Shown here: piece after piece, positions 37,871-48,858 of the stretch
Layout of the letters: every line of letters begins with the position of its first letter
Numbering within the stretch: position 1 is the first letter of the stretch
Assembly: GCF_020921035.1 (NCBI RefSeq)
Contig: NC_063150.1
Span: 33,093,826-33,157,825, forward strand
Source of the DNA: Rhodamnia argentea
Lineage: Eukaryota > Streptophyta > Magnoliopsida > Myrtales > Myrtaceae
DNA: 64,000 nucleotides
Reading direction: 5' to 3'
Notes under the pieces: generated by a model
What the model saw: only the letters and a program-made list of their open reading frames with translations
What the model was told of the DNA's origin: nothing
The model's database searches: none
Position numbers and translations under genes: made by a program

Positions 37871-37955
37871 CGTTTTGCACTTTTTTGTCTTTGTTTTTTT
37901 AACGCCAATTACATTTTCGAGTATTTCGAGATAAAAAAAGAAAAAAAAAAAAATC

Positions 37956-38027
37956 TTCCGTTGCCGGGAATCGAACCCGGGTCTCCTGGGTGAAAGCCAG
38001 GCATCCTAACCGCTGGACGACAACGGA
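37956..38027 (-). tRNA. tRNA-Glu (anticodon UUC)
   Basis: Reading the minus strand, the acceptor arms TCCGTTG and CAACGGA pair with discriminator A. The D arm contains TCCAGCGGTTAGGA, the anticodon arm CCTGGCTTTCACCCAGG displays TTC, and the T arm is CCCGGGTTCGATTCCCGG. A long T-run on the minus strand follows at once (37953-37934), a strong polymerase III terminator. It faces the tRNA-Gln gene across an 85-bp spacer. Confidence 0.95.
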
Positions 38028-38565
38028 AGTACCGGTCACGTTATCCAAGAAATTGTAATTAAAGGAAGATTAAGCTGGGAACTGAAGAGAATCTGAAACC
38101 AGACAGGAGATCTTGTTCGTGCCATGAATGGTTAAGGCTCCTGTCATTCCAGATCCATAACTTTAATAAAGAGAGAAAAAGGGTGTCAAACTAACAGCAC
38201 AGAACATGGACACATTATCTTTGAATTTTGATATGATGTTCAGCTAAAAGACTTAAGGCTGCCGAGTTTGTGAGTGCAGATCTGTCTCTGTTCTTGGCCA
38301 GCATGCTTCAAACCCGACAAGGTCGAATGTACATGGCAAGATGGAAAGGAGAGAGTTGAAAAAGAAAAAAATGGTCGCTCCTGACTTCCTGACATCGAAC
38401 GAGATCGTACACTCGAGATGTGAAGAGTTGCTAGCATCGATCGATGTTGCAATGTCTCGCTACCAGTGCCTAACCATCTAGGCTAATATATCAGAAACCG
38501 ATATTCCCGGAAGTCTCTGCTCTCAACGTAAAGAGGGACCAGCATAGAGCGACTTGTCCCAGCCG

Positions 38566-41546
38566 TCACCTACTCAAGTCATCGGGGTTGCTTAGAGTAA
38601 TCTGCCGTCTCTTGTCTCTCCAGCTCTCCCCCCACATTTTGGCCTCTGCTATGGCTTGCTCGCGCTCCAGCTCCTTGTCTAGCATTGCCGTCGTCTCGTT
38701 CGGAGGTCTGTCCTTGTGTGCTTCCTTTGTGCTGACCTTGGTGGATGTGTGGGGATGATACTTTTGGGACGCCAAGTAATCGAGAGCGAGCAAGACTTCG
38801 TCGATGGGAGGACGCTTGCTCGGCTCTTCTCTAATGCACATTGCCGCCATGTCGAGGGCCTTCCTTAAAATGGATTCTGGAAACTGACCTCCGAGCATCG
38901 GATCTGCCGATACTGCGCAGTTCTTGCGGTCTTTAATGATTGGACGCGCCTGCAGCCACAGAAAATCTGGATTTCCTCAGATACAATACTCGATCAAGAA
39001 ACAAGCAATAGGACTATTTGTAAGAACGCATGATAATCAGGCATTGCACCAAATATGTAGGATTATGAAAATCATTTTACCCATTCAACAATGTAATTAG
39101 CATGACCATCGACATATTCCAGAGCTCTACGCCCGGTAATAATCTCCAGCAAAACCACCCCGAAGCTGTAGATGTCAGACTTCTTCGTCAATTTCCCACT
39201 TAGTCCATACTCGGGGGCACAATAGCCCTGGGTTCCCAAAACCCTGGTCGAGACATGTGTTTTATCCCCAGTCGGACCAAACTTGGCTAGACCGAAATCA
39301 GAAAGCTTTGGTTGGTATTTTTCATCCAACAATATATTGGATGTTTTCATGTCCCTATGGATAACGGGCGTATCCGCTTCATTGTGCAGATAGTTCAATC
39401 CCCTTGCCACGCCGGCAGCTATGGCCATCCTCGTGTTCCAATCAAGCGGCTCCCTATCAGGAGGAAGATCTGCATGACACTGATCATTACACGTCATCAT
39501 CGTATAATCATGGAGACCAAAGAAATTTTGGATCATCGAATCATCATCTGCGGCACTATCATTAATGAGTTCAGTCAGAAATGTAAGAGAAACTTGTTTC
39601 CCCTGTACAAGAAAGTGAGACTCTGCTTATCATTAACTGAAGTCAAAGGATTTTCAAGTCCAGCGTGATTGAGTAATTAAGAACAAGACACTTAGAATCA
39701 CAGGCAAAGGAGAAATGTATTTTGCAGCACTTGGACAGTGTTGATAATCCTCGTTTAGCAGTCAGGACAGGAACAACAAATCACTAAAAAAAAAAAAAAA
39801 AAACAGAGTAACAACCCAGTCCTCATGGTGGAGGCCCCAAAGAACTAGAATAAGGAAAATTCTAAAACAGGAATCTAGTCTTATCTCCTTTCATGTATCC
39901 AATCATTCAAAGGATGCTGCTAGTTGGTGTATCCTCTCTTACTTTTCTGGAACTCCGAGAGCAATATAGTTGCTATGAAACATGAGAGGATTCCTCATTA
40001 CTCCATAATCTTGTTAACTGGAAACAAACTAGATTGGATATATTACCGTGCAAGAGATCATCCAAGGATTTCATGGGCAAGTATTCGTACACAAGCAGAC
40101 GCTGCTCGCCTTCAGCGCAGTAACCAATCAAACTGATTAGATTACGATGACGCAGAAGAGAGAGCATTAAAACTTCCACCAGAAACTCATGGTGACCTTG
40201 GTGACCGGCTTTGTTCAGCTGTTTAACGGCTACTACCTGCTCGAGTACAGAGCCAAGTCATCATCGAAACAAAAACAGCAATCCTATTTAAACACATGAC
40301 AAATCAAGGATGGCAATACTTAAAACAGAACCTAACTGAGACCAAAAAACTGTGGGTACGACTAGGATAAGCGGCCTTGCCTTGTTATGCCATTCATAGA
40401 AGAAGGGGGTCCGGCTTTTCAGCCAGTCAACATTACCTGACCTGTCTTTAATTGCCCTTTGTAAACGGAACCAAATCCACCTTGCCCGATCAAGGATTCG
40501 TCCCTAAAATCTTTTGTCGCAGTCGCAAGTTCCCGGTAGCTAAATACTTGAGCCTCGTGGGTGACCTCGCATCGTTCTTTTGAAACCGATGATTCCAATC
40601 TCGATTCTATGCATTTGTCACCAGTATTGAGCAGTCAGCAATGCTTCATATAAGGTACGATATTATGTTGCACGGTTTTTAATCAATTTTTCGCCAAGAG
40701 CACATATTTCTAGGCGGAAGCGGAATATGTTCTCTCATACGGTGATCCAATCTAACTAAATAACAATAAATGCATTCTTGGAATTATAGGAGATCCCCAA
40801 TCCTGAAGAACTATGACTATGTTTCACTATTTTTAGTTTCCAGCATGGAACTAGAAAGTTAGGATCCCTGGTTTGAATTTCATGAATGATGGATGGGCAC
40901 AAGGAAAATTTAATCAACCTTTCCGTCTTTTCCGTCTTTCGGGCGTGCAAGGCTCGACATTCACATAGGCGAGCCAGTGATTGATGTGATCATTATCTTG
41001 CAGGTATGGCACAAATCTTATACAATCAAATTAAGGGGAAACTGCTGCAAGTCAAAAAATCTCTGGAAGTACTAGCTTAAGTTAATCAAAATATATGCAG
41101 ACGCACGTGTGATTGTTAAACAGAAATGTCATTTTCACAGGCCAGTGTTGCCTCAAAAGTCATAAACTACATGAACTAAGCTTCATCATGATCAACCAAG
41201 AAAGTGAAAGGGTGATCGATCAACTCATTACACACTTAGAACATGTCATACATAGATGGTCAGAAAAGAAACGAAATTTATTTCCTAAAGGGCATCACTT
41301 CCTCCTGGCATACTAAAATATCAATGAAAACCTGAATATTTGACAGACTAATTAACACACGAATTGTCATTTGTCACAAACATAAACAGAGTCTTCAACA
41401 CGCAGTCAAGAGCAAAAGTAAACAGAACCTTGGAACGTATTAGGAGGAACATTTCCTGAAAGCTTGGATCCCTTGCTGAAATCTGTGTCCTCCTGGCGTT
41501 TCAGCTTCTTCCCTTTCTTCGAGCCGAAACAAGGACACAGATCCAT
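38566..41546 (-). CDS. Receptor-like cytoplasmic kinase, subfamily VII (PBS1-like, PBL)
   Basis: Five minus-strand exons, 41546-41429, 40606-40437, 40236-40047, 39469-39081 and 38949-38566, join in phase and give 416 residues. The kinase domain shows GQGGFGSV (residues 80-87), catalytic Lys in VAVK (about 101), HRDMKTSN (197-204), DFG (217-219) and APE (244-246), so it should be active. The C-terminus ends with the basic [15 protein letters not shown] stretch common in this family. The N-terminus [16 protein letters not shown] has a CxC pair suited to palmitoylation but lacks Gly2, so the usual myristoylation is unlikely. Known role: PBLs relay signals from plasma-membrane receptor kinases in immunity and growth. 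Oddities are VIHRD where most have VIYRD, and [12 protein letters not shown] where most have VMGTYGYCAPEY. Confidence 0.93.
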
Positions 41547-42844
41547 TTGTAGCCTCATCAATCAAGATAAACCCAGAAACGAGAGACCGGGGAGAAAAGA
41601 ACGGGGAGAGCTCTTGAAATGACGGGCTCCAAATCCATCAAAACCCCAGAGATCCGCTACTAGTTTCTGGGCACGTAGAAAGATGGGAACTCTTCGGCCG
41701 CTCCAGATGGATCGAACGGATAATCCCAAGAACCAACCCGCCTCCCGACGCAGAATCAATTCCAGATGCAGAAGAGCGCTTTAATGGGTCATACGCAAAT
41801 CGCAAGGACGTTCGCCAAAGTTCGTGCCTTTACGATGATGCCAATGCTAGACGCTTTCTCGTGAATCCTCACGAAGTTTAACGTGATCCCGATGAAACCC
41901 GGTTGACGAGACGAGGGAAAGTGGGAATGATTTTCGCGGGGAAGACTGTATTTTTCACGTGGAAAGAAGGGGACAGTAATGTAGAAATGTGGTCAGGAAT
42001 TTGGAGGAGTCGATGATCCCGTTCTGGTTTAGCTGGTTTCCTGCTGATTTGGCTGGATTTCTTTCTTTTACCCAGGACCATCTTCTCGTGACCTCAAAAC
42101 TTCATGCGTGTTTCATAGTTTGCAATAAACTCGTATGTCACCCTGGCCCAAAAGCGCAAATGAAAAAAGAAATGTAAAAAAAAAGTAAATGACAATGACA
42201 AAATGCATGAAATACTATGAAAATGACTCGAGTTTAATCATTATCCGAATAGTTTCATATGAATTTCGAGATTCATATCCGGGACGGGTTTAAATGTCAT
42301 GTGATCTTTACGTTATTAATGTCTGGAATGGGCTTGAGGTTTAACTAACGGCTTATTCGAGAATCCAACTTGATAAAGTAATTTCATAAATCATCCTAAA
42401 GCCGTTTAAAATTACATGATGTTATTTATCTAACTTTGCAAATCCTAAAACACGCTGCCAATAACTTGAAAAGATTTCTACGACTACGACGGTATCAAAC
42501 TTGAGTTTACCGTTTTGATTTTAGGATTGTTGGGTTTTCAATCTCTACGATCATCTGATCATATATCTTGCTACGCCGCTATATTTTGCCACTCCTATAA
42601 TGACGCAGCTTTTACAAAAAAAAAAAAAAAAATGTACTTGCAAGTTTGAGCTGCAATAACGCAAACGTAGACGATTTTCCGCAATTCTTTTAAAATTTTT
42701 GTTTGTTTTTGTCTTCTTTGTCATTTTCCTTTCTCTCTTTTTCTTCTTTCTTTTCTTTCTATTTCCCTCCATCGGTCGATCGGGGGCCTCGAGGATAGAC
42801 GATCACAGGCGAGAGTTGTGACGTCCTCGCTAGATCATTCAGAA
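41547..42844. other. Upstream region of the kinase gene and spacer
   Basis: Likely holds the kinase leader and promoter (minus strand) just beyond 41546. No coding region recognised; A-runs at 42616 are the only simple feature. Confidence 0.5.
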
Positions 42845-43120
42845 ATATAATTCAGATAAATTTAAAATGGCAAAAAAAATTAGAAAATTTTAAAAGAATT
42901 ACAAAAATCATCCACGTCGGCGTTAGCGCCGGCCGTGCCACGCAAGACAACCGGCGTCCCCATTAGTGATTTCTTGCCAAGCTTTGCCAAAAAGACTGCA
43001 TTTGCATATCACCAAAATTTTTAGGATTAAATTGGCTAAATTAAAAAAATTAGGGTCAAATTCGCTGCTATACAATGAGTTTAAATTTTTTTGGACAATT
43101 TTCCTCGGGAAAATTTTATG
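42845..43120. mobile_element. Foldback repeat family 1, right half only
   Basis: Contains CCGTGCCACGCAAGACAACC, then AGGATTAAATTGGCTAAATT and TTTTTTTGGACAATTTTCC, in the order seen in the right arms of complete copies. No left arm is present. Confidence 0.6.
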
Positions 43121-43282
43121 CAATTGAAATTCTCGATCTTATTTTATAGCTCCTATATATATTTTTTCTCAAACATGCAAAAAGAAAAGAAATTTATGAT
43201 GCACCGATGACATTTTTACTATATAAGATAAGATTCGTCCACGTTAACGTATAGATAGGGTATTATTTGGTAAACGACCAAA

Positions 43283-44455
43283 TAAATGGATATGCCAAAT
43301 GGGTGGGTCGGATCGAATTTGGATTAGGTCAAACATGATCCAATCCATATTGACTCACTTAACCCGTTTTGACCTATTTTCATGCTATACAAATCTAGTG
43401 ACCCATATTCTAAGGGCCCGCACGGTAACCATTCTCATTCTCTGATTCTCATTCTGATCCGGAAAAACTAATTCTGGTTCAAATAAATTTTTTTATTCTA
43501 TTCTTGAATGAGTTTTAGAGAATCAGATTTTGATAATCGCACAAAATTTATGTTTCAAAAAAATGATTCTTTCCCTATTTTTTTCATTTAAGTCAAATAA
43601 CTATGCGGTTAATTTATAAAATTTCATCCTAAATTAAAGACTAATTTTCAATGCACACTCAAATAATTTAAAATACATTATTTTTTAGCATGTCATGAAT
43701 GAAATACAAATTTTAATACATGACGTTTAAAGTTCTTTAAATGTTGTGTTTTCTAAATACATATAAACATCTTGTGACATACGGCTACCAGTATGCATGT
43801 TGGATGCCCTCATCCTTTGCATATTCTTTGTAGGAGAGTAAAATCTATGAAATTTATGAAATTTAGGCCTAACTTTATGAAAATAAGGTCAAACTAGCAT
43901 AATCTAAGCTTTTTCTATTTTTTAGTATTTTCTAAATTTTTTTTTATTTTTTAAAAATATTATATTATATTATATTATATTTTATTTTATTTTTATTAGG
44001 TAGAGGGGAAAAAATGACGATAAAATTACAAGGAAAAAGTGAAAGATGCGAGACTTCATTATGTTTGCTATTTTCGAAAGACATTCTTTTTCCCGAAGCA
44101 ACTTTTTTTTGCTTCTGGATTTTACTCTAAAACCGATTCTGATTCTCCAAAACCGATTCTGGGAACGTAATCAAAATCAGAATTATTTACGTTACCAAAC
44201 AACATTCTCATTTTTTACTGTTATGGGATGAGAATCAGAGAATGAGAATGGTTACCATGTAGGCCCTAAAACACTTCAATATTAAAATCCAGTTTAGAGA
44301 AAATTATTTCTTATACTAAAAGGAATATATTGTATAGTTTCCTTAATTAACCGATTTATGACCTATTTAAAATCCATATAGGACCCATTAAATTTTCAAG
44401 TAACTCATTTATGACCCATCACCATGAAATATGGGTTCTAGACCCAATTTGCCAT
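43283..44455. mobile_element. Possible older hAT-like element interrupted by a MITE
   Basis: The left side reads ATGCCAAATGGGTGGGTC and the far right side GACCCAATTTGCCATCTC, roughly inverted. The sequence between, with GACCTATTT and CCCATTAA motifs, is split by the Harbinger-type MITE at 43414. The ends are too decayed to show a target duplication. Confidence 0.4.
43414..44266. mobile_element. PIF/Harbinger-type MITE with TAA duplication
   Basis: The left end GGGCCCGCACGGTAACCATT continues CTCATTCTCTGATTCTCAT. The right end is its inverted repeat, GAATGAGAATGGTTACCATG followed by TAGGCCC. TAA flanks both sides (43411-43413 and 44267-44269). At 853 bp with AT-rich filler and no coding region, it is non-autonomous. 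Its first bases match those of the large Harbinger element at 18531. Confidence 0.88.
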
Positions 44456-44727
44456 CTCTAATTATGAGTCTGCATTATCCGAACGATTGCCTACTCTACG
44501 AGGAATGGAACGAAGATTAAACATGAAATAGTAATGCTGTCTTTTGAGATTTGGATAAATAATTGCGTCATGACAAGCTTGAGGGGGTTGTAGTCCCCTT
44601 CACCTGAAGATGGGGACCCCGAAAACACCACCGGGCGATCGAGGTCCCGAAGCCAAAATTTGGCGTGGCAAGAGAAACGCCAACGAACGATCAACCACGC
44701 TTTGCCATTTGAGAGAAAAAGTATCAA
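44456..44727. other. Short spacer, GC-rich tract
   Basis: Carries a GC-rich piece near 44580-44680 resembling the centre of family 1 foldback copies. No gene seen. Confidence 0.4.
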
Positions 44728-44912
44728 AGAAAGTCTTAAATATATTGTATTTGTACCAATTTAGTCATAAACTTTTTAATCGGATCAAAATTTAGTCTTA
44801 AATATTTCGCATTATGTCAATTTAGTTCATCAAGCTAATTTTGGCCGGAAATTATTGACATGAATGATGGGCATCTTACGCGACACGACATGCACTAACG
44901 TGGACGAATTTT
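44728..44912. mobile_element. Foldback repeat family 1, left half
   Basis: Contains ACCAATTTAGTCATAAAC, GTCAATTTAGTTC, then AATTTTGGCCGGAAATTATT and a GACACGACATGC stretch, the left-arm order. The right arm is not next to it; a complete copy starts 314 bp further on. Confidence 0.55.
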
Positions 44913-45225
44913 AGTTGTCAAGGAGTCGCAGCCCTCACCCGCGGCCGACGACGTTCAGTTCCAACAAAAATAGAACGTGGCACGTTTCGGCCACGAAAAT
45001 GTTCAAGCATGGCTTGTATCTCAGTCAAATGTCCGTCTCCTTCACCCAAGACTCTCCGGAAATGCACGCGCGGCCGCGGGCCTGCGGCGCGCGTTGACAG
45101 CTGGGGCAGACAAAAGCATCTTCTATTGAAAAGGCTGAAGAAGGACTCCATGGGCTCAACCCTTCTGTAGCCCCCTTCGACCAGCACGGCTCCTTCAAGA
45201 ACAAGGAGCCGACTCACGAGAAAGT
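44913..45225. other. GC-rich spacer, no supported gene
   Basis: A 104-residue minus frame (44918-45232) lies here without recognisable domain. The GC content is like that of foldback centres, so this may be the remnant middle of a larger family 1 copy. Confidence 0.35.
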
Positions 45226-45690
45226 CATTCAAAAGGTCCTAAACTCAATGCACTATGATCAATTTGGTTATGAATTTCTAAATTTTTCAAATTGAGTCCT
45301 AAACTTTTTTGACACTTTGACAATTCAGTTAACTTGGACAATTTTAACCGAAAATCGTTAGTTTGAATATCGGTCATGCCATGTGAGATGGTCGGTGCTG
45401 GCGTGGATTATTTTTTTTTATACAATATTTTGGAAACCTTTTGACCCCTCGCCCGTGGCTGGCCAGGGCTTCATGGCCCTCGTCGGACTTGACTGGAAAA
45501 AAAAAAAAGAAAAGAAAGAAAGAAAAACTAAGATGTCAACGACGATCGTGCCACATAAGATGTCCGGCGTCCAAGTCAGCGATTTCGAATTAAAACCGAC
45601 CGACCGGACTTAATTGGGAAAGTATTAAAAGATTTAGGACTCAATTGGTCAAAATGTAATGAATTTATGGACAATGTTTCCCGACTCCCC
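45226..45690. mobile_element. Foldback repeat family 1, complete copy
   Basis: The left arm starts AAAAGGTCCTAAACTCAATG and holds TTGAGTCCTAAAC. The centre, CCTCGCCCGTGGCTGGCCAG, is GC-rich and partly palindromic. The right arm has GTGCCACATAAGATG, GATTTAGGACTCAATTGG and GGACAATGTTTCCC. Confidence 0.75.
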
Positions 45691-46295
45691 CGAGGCCGAA
45701 GATTTGCCCCCACTTACCATCAAAGTCAAAAGCTGTCTCTTCACCCCTAATCTCACGACGGGGATCGAGATCCTCCCTAATGTCCAATTTCATTTTGAAC
45801 AGCTTAGTTCACTTCACATGAGCTTGTGAGAATCGTGGGACACGAAGTCAAAATTCAGACGCCATTACCTCGCATAGAATAAAGCAGAAGGGGAAAGCTT
45901 AGCATAATTATGAGTGCATTATCATTCATCAGCTCCCTCAATTCTTCGACTTTGGGGATTAGATGCCAAGTATTCGGTCCCCCTCTCATTCTTCTTATCT
46001 GCGGTCCGGAATCCAAGCTTTTTCCCTACTAGGCTCCTTATTCGACTCCTTTATTTTATTTTATTATATGGGGTCGGAATATTCTTTGATTTTCACATCG
46101 CGTGGCGTAAATGTCTACACGAAGTGCGCCGAATGTATGAGATGTAGCTTTACTAGTAGTTTTTTCTTTTAAATCGGAACCAAATTGTTAGATCCGACCG
46201 CCTCGTTGCGTTTCGTATTTGTATGAGCTTATGGTGCAAATTGTATTTGTTGGCATTGAAGGGCACAGTGCAAACGTAAGTATTCTTTTATGGGA
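45691..46295. other. Intergenic spacer, no supported gene
   Basis: Frames below 80 residues (45914-46172) are hydrophobic by chance and show no domain. Confidence 0.45.
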
Positions 46296-46390
46296 TAATA
46301 ACATAAATGATCTCCGAACTTTGGCCCGATATGCAATATGGTCCATGAACTTTTGATTTGTTCAATATGGTCAACAGGCTTTCGATACAG
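46296..46390. mobile_element. Repeat family 2, single arm
   Basis: Holds ATAAATGATCTCCGAACTTT and GCAATATGGTCCATGAACTT, the same motif set as the complete copy near 60012-60400. It abuts a family 1 element. Confidence 0.5.
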
Positions 46391-47000
46391 TTTAATGTGG
46401 AAAAATTATCTATAAAATCCTAAACCTATTGCACTTTTGTCAATTTAGTCTTAAATTTTTTAATTTTGTTAATTGAGTTCTAAACTTTTCACCTTTTTTT
46501 CTATTGAGTCTATATGGCCAATTTTGGCTAGAAATCGTTGATGTGGACACCGACGATCCTACGTGGCACGATTAATACCGACGTGAACAATTTTTAATAG
46601 TATTTTTTTTTATTTTTTTCCATTCTATTTTTTTCTTCATTTTTCTTCTCTTACTATTGTTGACGAGGGTTGTCGGGCCCTTTCCGGCCACCGGGAAGTC
46701 TTCCTTGCTCATGGCCACGATGGTTTGGGCAAGGCCATGCCAAGGTAAAAAAGAAAAGAAAATAAAAATAAAATAAACAAGAAGTTTGAAAAAAAATTAA
46801 TAAAAATTATTAATGTCAATGCCGATTGCGCCACGCAGGATGGCCAACATCCACATCGATGATTTCATGCCAAAATTAATCGAATGGACTCAATTGACAA
46901 AACACGAAAAAATTTAGGATTCAATAAACAAAATTAAAAAGTTTAAAATTGAATTGGCATGAATGCAATAAGTTTAGGATGTTTTGGACAATTTTCCCCA
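46391..47000. mobile_element. Foldback repeat family 1, largest complete copy
   Basis: The left arm has AAATCCTAAACCTATTGCAC, AATTTAGTCTTAAA and TCCTACGTGGCACG. The centre near 46655-46745 is GC-rich with two half-palindromes. The right arm mirrors the left: GCGCCACGCAGGATGG, AATTTAGGATTCAATA, GAATGCAATAAGTTTAGGAT, and ends TTTTGGACAATTTTCCCC. Confidence 0.75.
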
Positions 47001-48640
47001 TTCATCAACATAAGAGTGGAGATAAACATAAATTTGTTTATACAGCATAAATGGCCGGTACCTATTGGTATGGAGAAAAAAGCCTATATATCTTTGATTT
47101 ATTTTTTTTCTTGGCCGAAATTATGCCCTACATTAAATGGACCTTTCCGGCCCAATTTTAGATACTCTAAAGATTCTTTGCTCCCATTTGGAGTCAAGAG
47201 ATAGATAAATAGGCACATCTTATTACACCATTTGAGGTTGTTGGTAGTGACTGAGGGGGTTGAAGACCAAGAAACGAGTTATTTATCATCCAAGCATAAT
47301 TTTTACGGCTAGATTCAATATCTTGGCCCCTGTAGAAAGGAAAAAATAATTACATATACTTCATTTTGGGAAGGGAGGGTAAAAAAAAATCATATTTATT
47401 GCAATTTTTTCCAGACTACCGGAAAAGTACGGAAAAAAACGCTTGAATGGTACGATCCCTCCATCATTGCAACTTTCTCGAAACTAACGAGAAAGGTACG
47501 AAAAAAACGCTCAAATGGTACGATCTCTCCATCACACGAATGAAATGGGCAATATAGTAGCTTTTGATCTGTGAAAATACGTCATTAGGTGCTTCATTCT
47601 ATTTTCCTATCGAGGCCGAACCAACAATGTCATTAAAGGGCTAGATAGGAGTCTCTTGGGCACGTAAATAACGCGACATCCCTGCGATAAAGTAGGCGCC
47701 TCTATCGCTCTTCCTCCAACAATGGGCGACTCCAGAATTGTGAGAAGAGGGCAGTTACCAACTCTCGGTTGCTCGACGAACGAGATAAGGGCGATGGTCT
47801 CTTTCTCATGCACGTCTGATCGTGGGCGGGAGGACTAGTCACATCTTAAGCGATGGAAGCGAGAGGAAGGTTGCTTGAAATGGTCGATTCCGGGAACTAT
47901 AAAGCGCTTCAAGCATGAAGTCGGAGAGGGAGGGAGGGAGAGAGCGAGAGGGAAGAAGATATTAGGCTTCTCTCTCTTCAACTCACCTCGACGCCACCGA
48001 ATGTAAGTCCTTCTAGTCTGGGGATAATCCGACAATGCTAGAGTATGATCCATTCGATCCTCGTTAAAATAGACAGAAAACCCAAGATTAGAGGGCGACG
48101 CTAAACACCGGATAAAGAAAGCTTAATCTCTATGTTCACCTGCATCCATCAAACATAACAAGTTCAAAATACACCCGGTGCATCTGACATTGTCCTGTCC
48201 TGTACAATTTTCGGGTAACTCGCTGTCATAAACTCATTGACCCCAAAAAGCGAAAAACTTTCATAAATTTGACCCAGAAAAAATAAACATTTATTTTCCA
48301 TAATAAACCCAAAAAAATAAAAATAAGAGACTGGGGGGGCCCCACCAATTGGAACTTGAGTTGGCTAAACTAATTGAAATCACCACCAGGGCAACGTGAG
48401 ACACATGGGTCTGACAAGCAGTAAAACGACACGGTCCGACGCTGCCCCCTCCCAGCGTTGACCACCATCGCAAGTTGTTCATTGGCCATCCCCGACACAC
48501 CTTCTCACACGTTTGCTTCGGACCGTCAAAATTGAAATCCGAAATCCGAAAGACAAACAACCCCCCAAAGCTCAGAAACCAAACGCTACACTCCTTGTCA
48601 AAGAAGGAGTTCACGAGTCAGAGACAGGAGGAGCTTCCTC
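47001..48640. other. Spacer upstream of the NAC gene
   Basis: No gene recognised. Includes a 68-bp tandem pair at 47399-47534. Frames at 47607-47813 and 47835-48053 on minus lack known domains. A GA-rich stretch lies at 47920-47960. Confidence 0.45.
47399..47534. repeat. 68-bp imperfect tandem duplication
   Basis: Units begin TTGCAATTTT at 47399 and TTGCAACTTT at 47467. Both hold GTACG(G)AAAAAAACGCT and AATGGTACGATC. Confidence 0.8.
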
Positions 48641-48669
48641 CACTCTCTCTCCCTCTCTCTCTCTCTGCA

Positions 48670-48677
48670 TATAAATA
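48670..48677 (+). promoter_or_regulatory. Probable TATA box of the NAC gene
   Basis: TATAAATA lies 189 bp upstream of the NAC start codon, directly after a CT-rich patch (48640-48666). Both fit a plant core promoter. The transcription start itself is not visible. Confidence 0.55.
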
Positions 48678-48858
48678 ACCCTCTTTTCACTCTCTTCTTA
48701 ACCCACCACCACCACCGCCCAAACGCCTCTCTAGCTTTTCTCAGCCGTTTCTTCCCTCTGGGTCTCTCTCTCTTGCCATGTATTTTTGGTCTCTAACTCG
48801 CTGAGTCGAGAGGGTGGTCGCGAGTTTCTCCTTCTTTGTTTTTTCTGGGGGGGAAAAA

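Noticed and set aside
43930-43990. ATTAT-type short repeats as a separate satellite
   Set aside because: They are AT-rich filler inside the Harbinger-type MITE.
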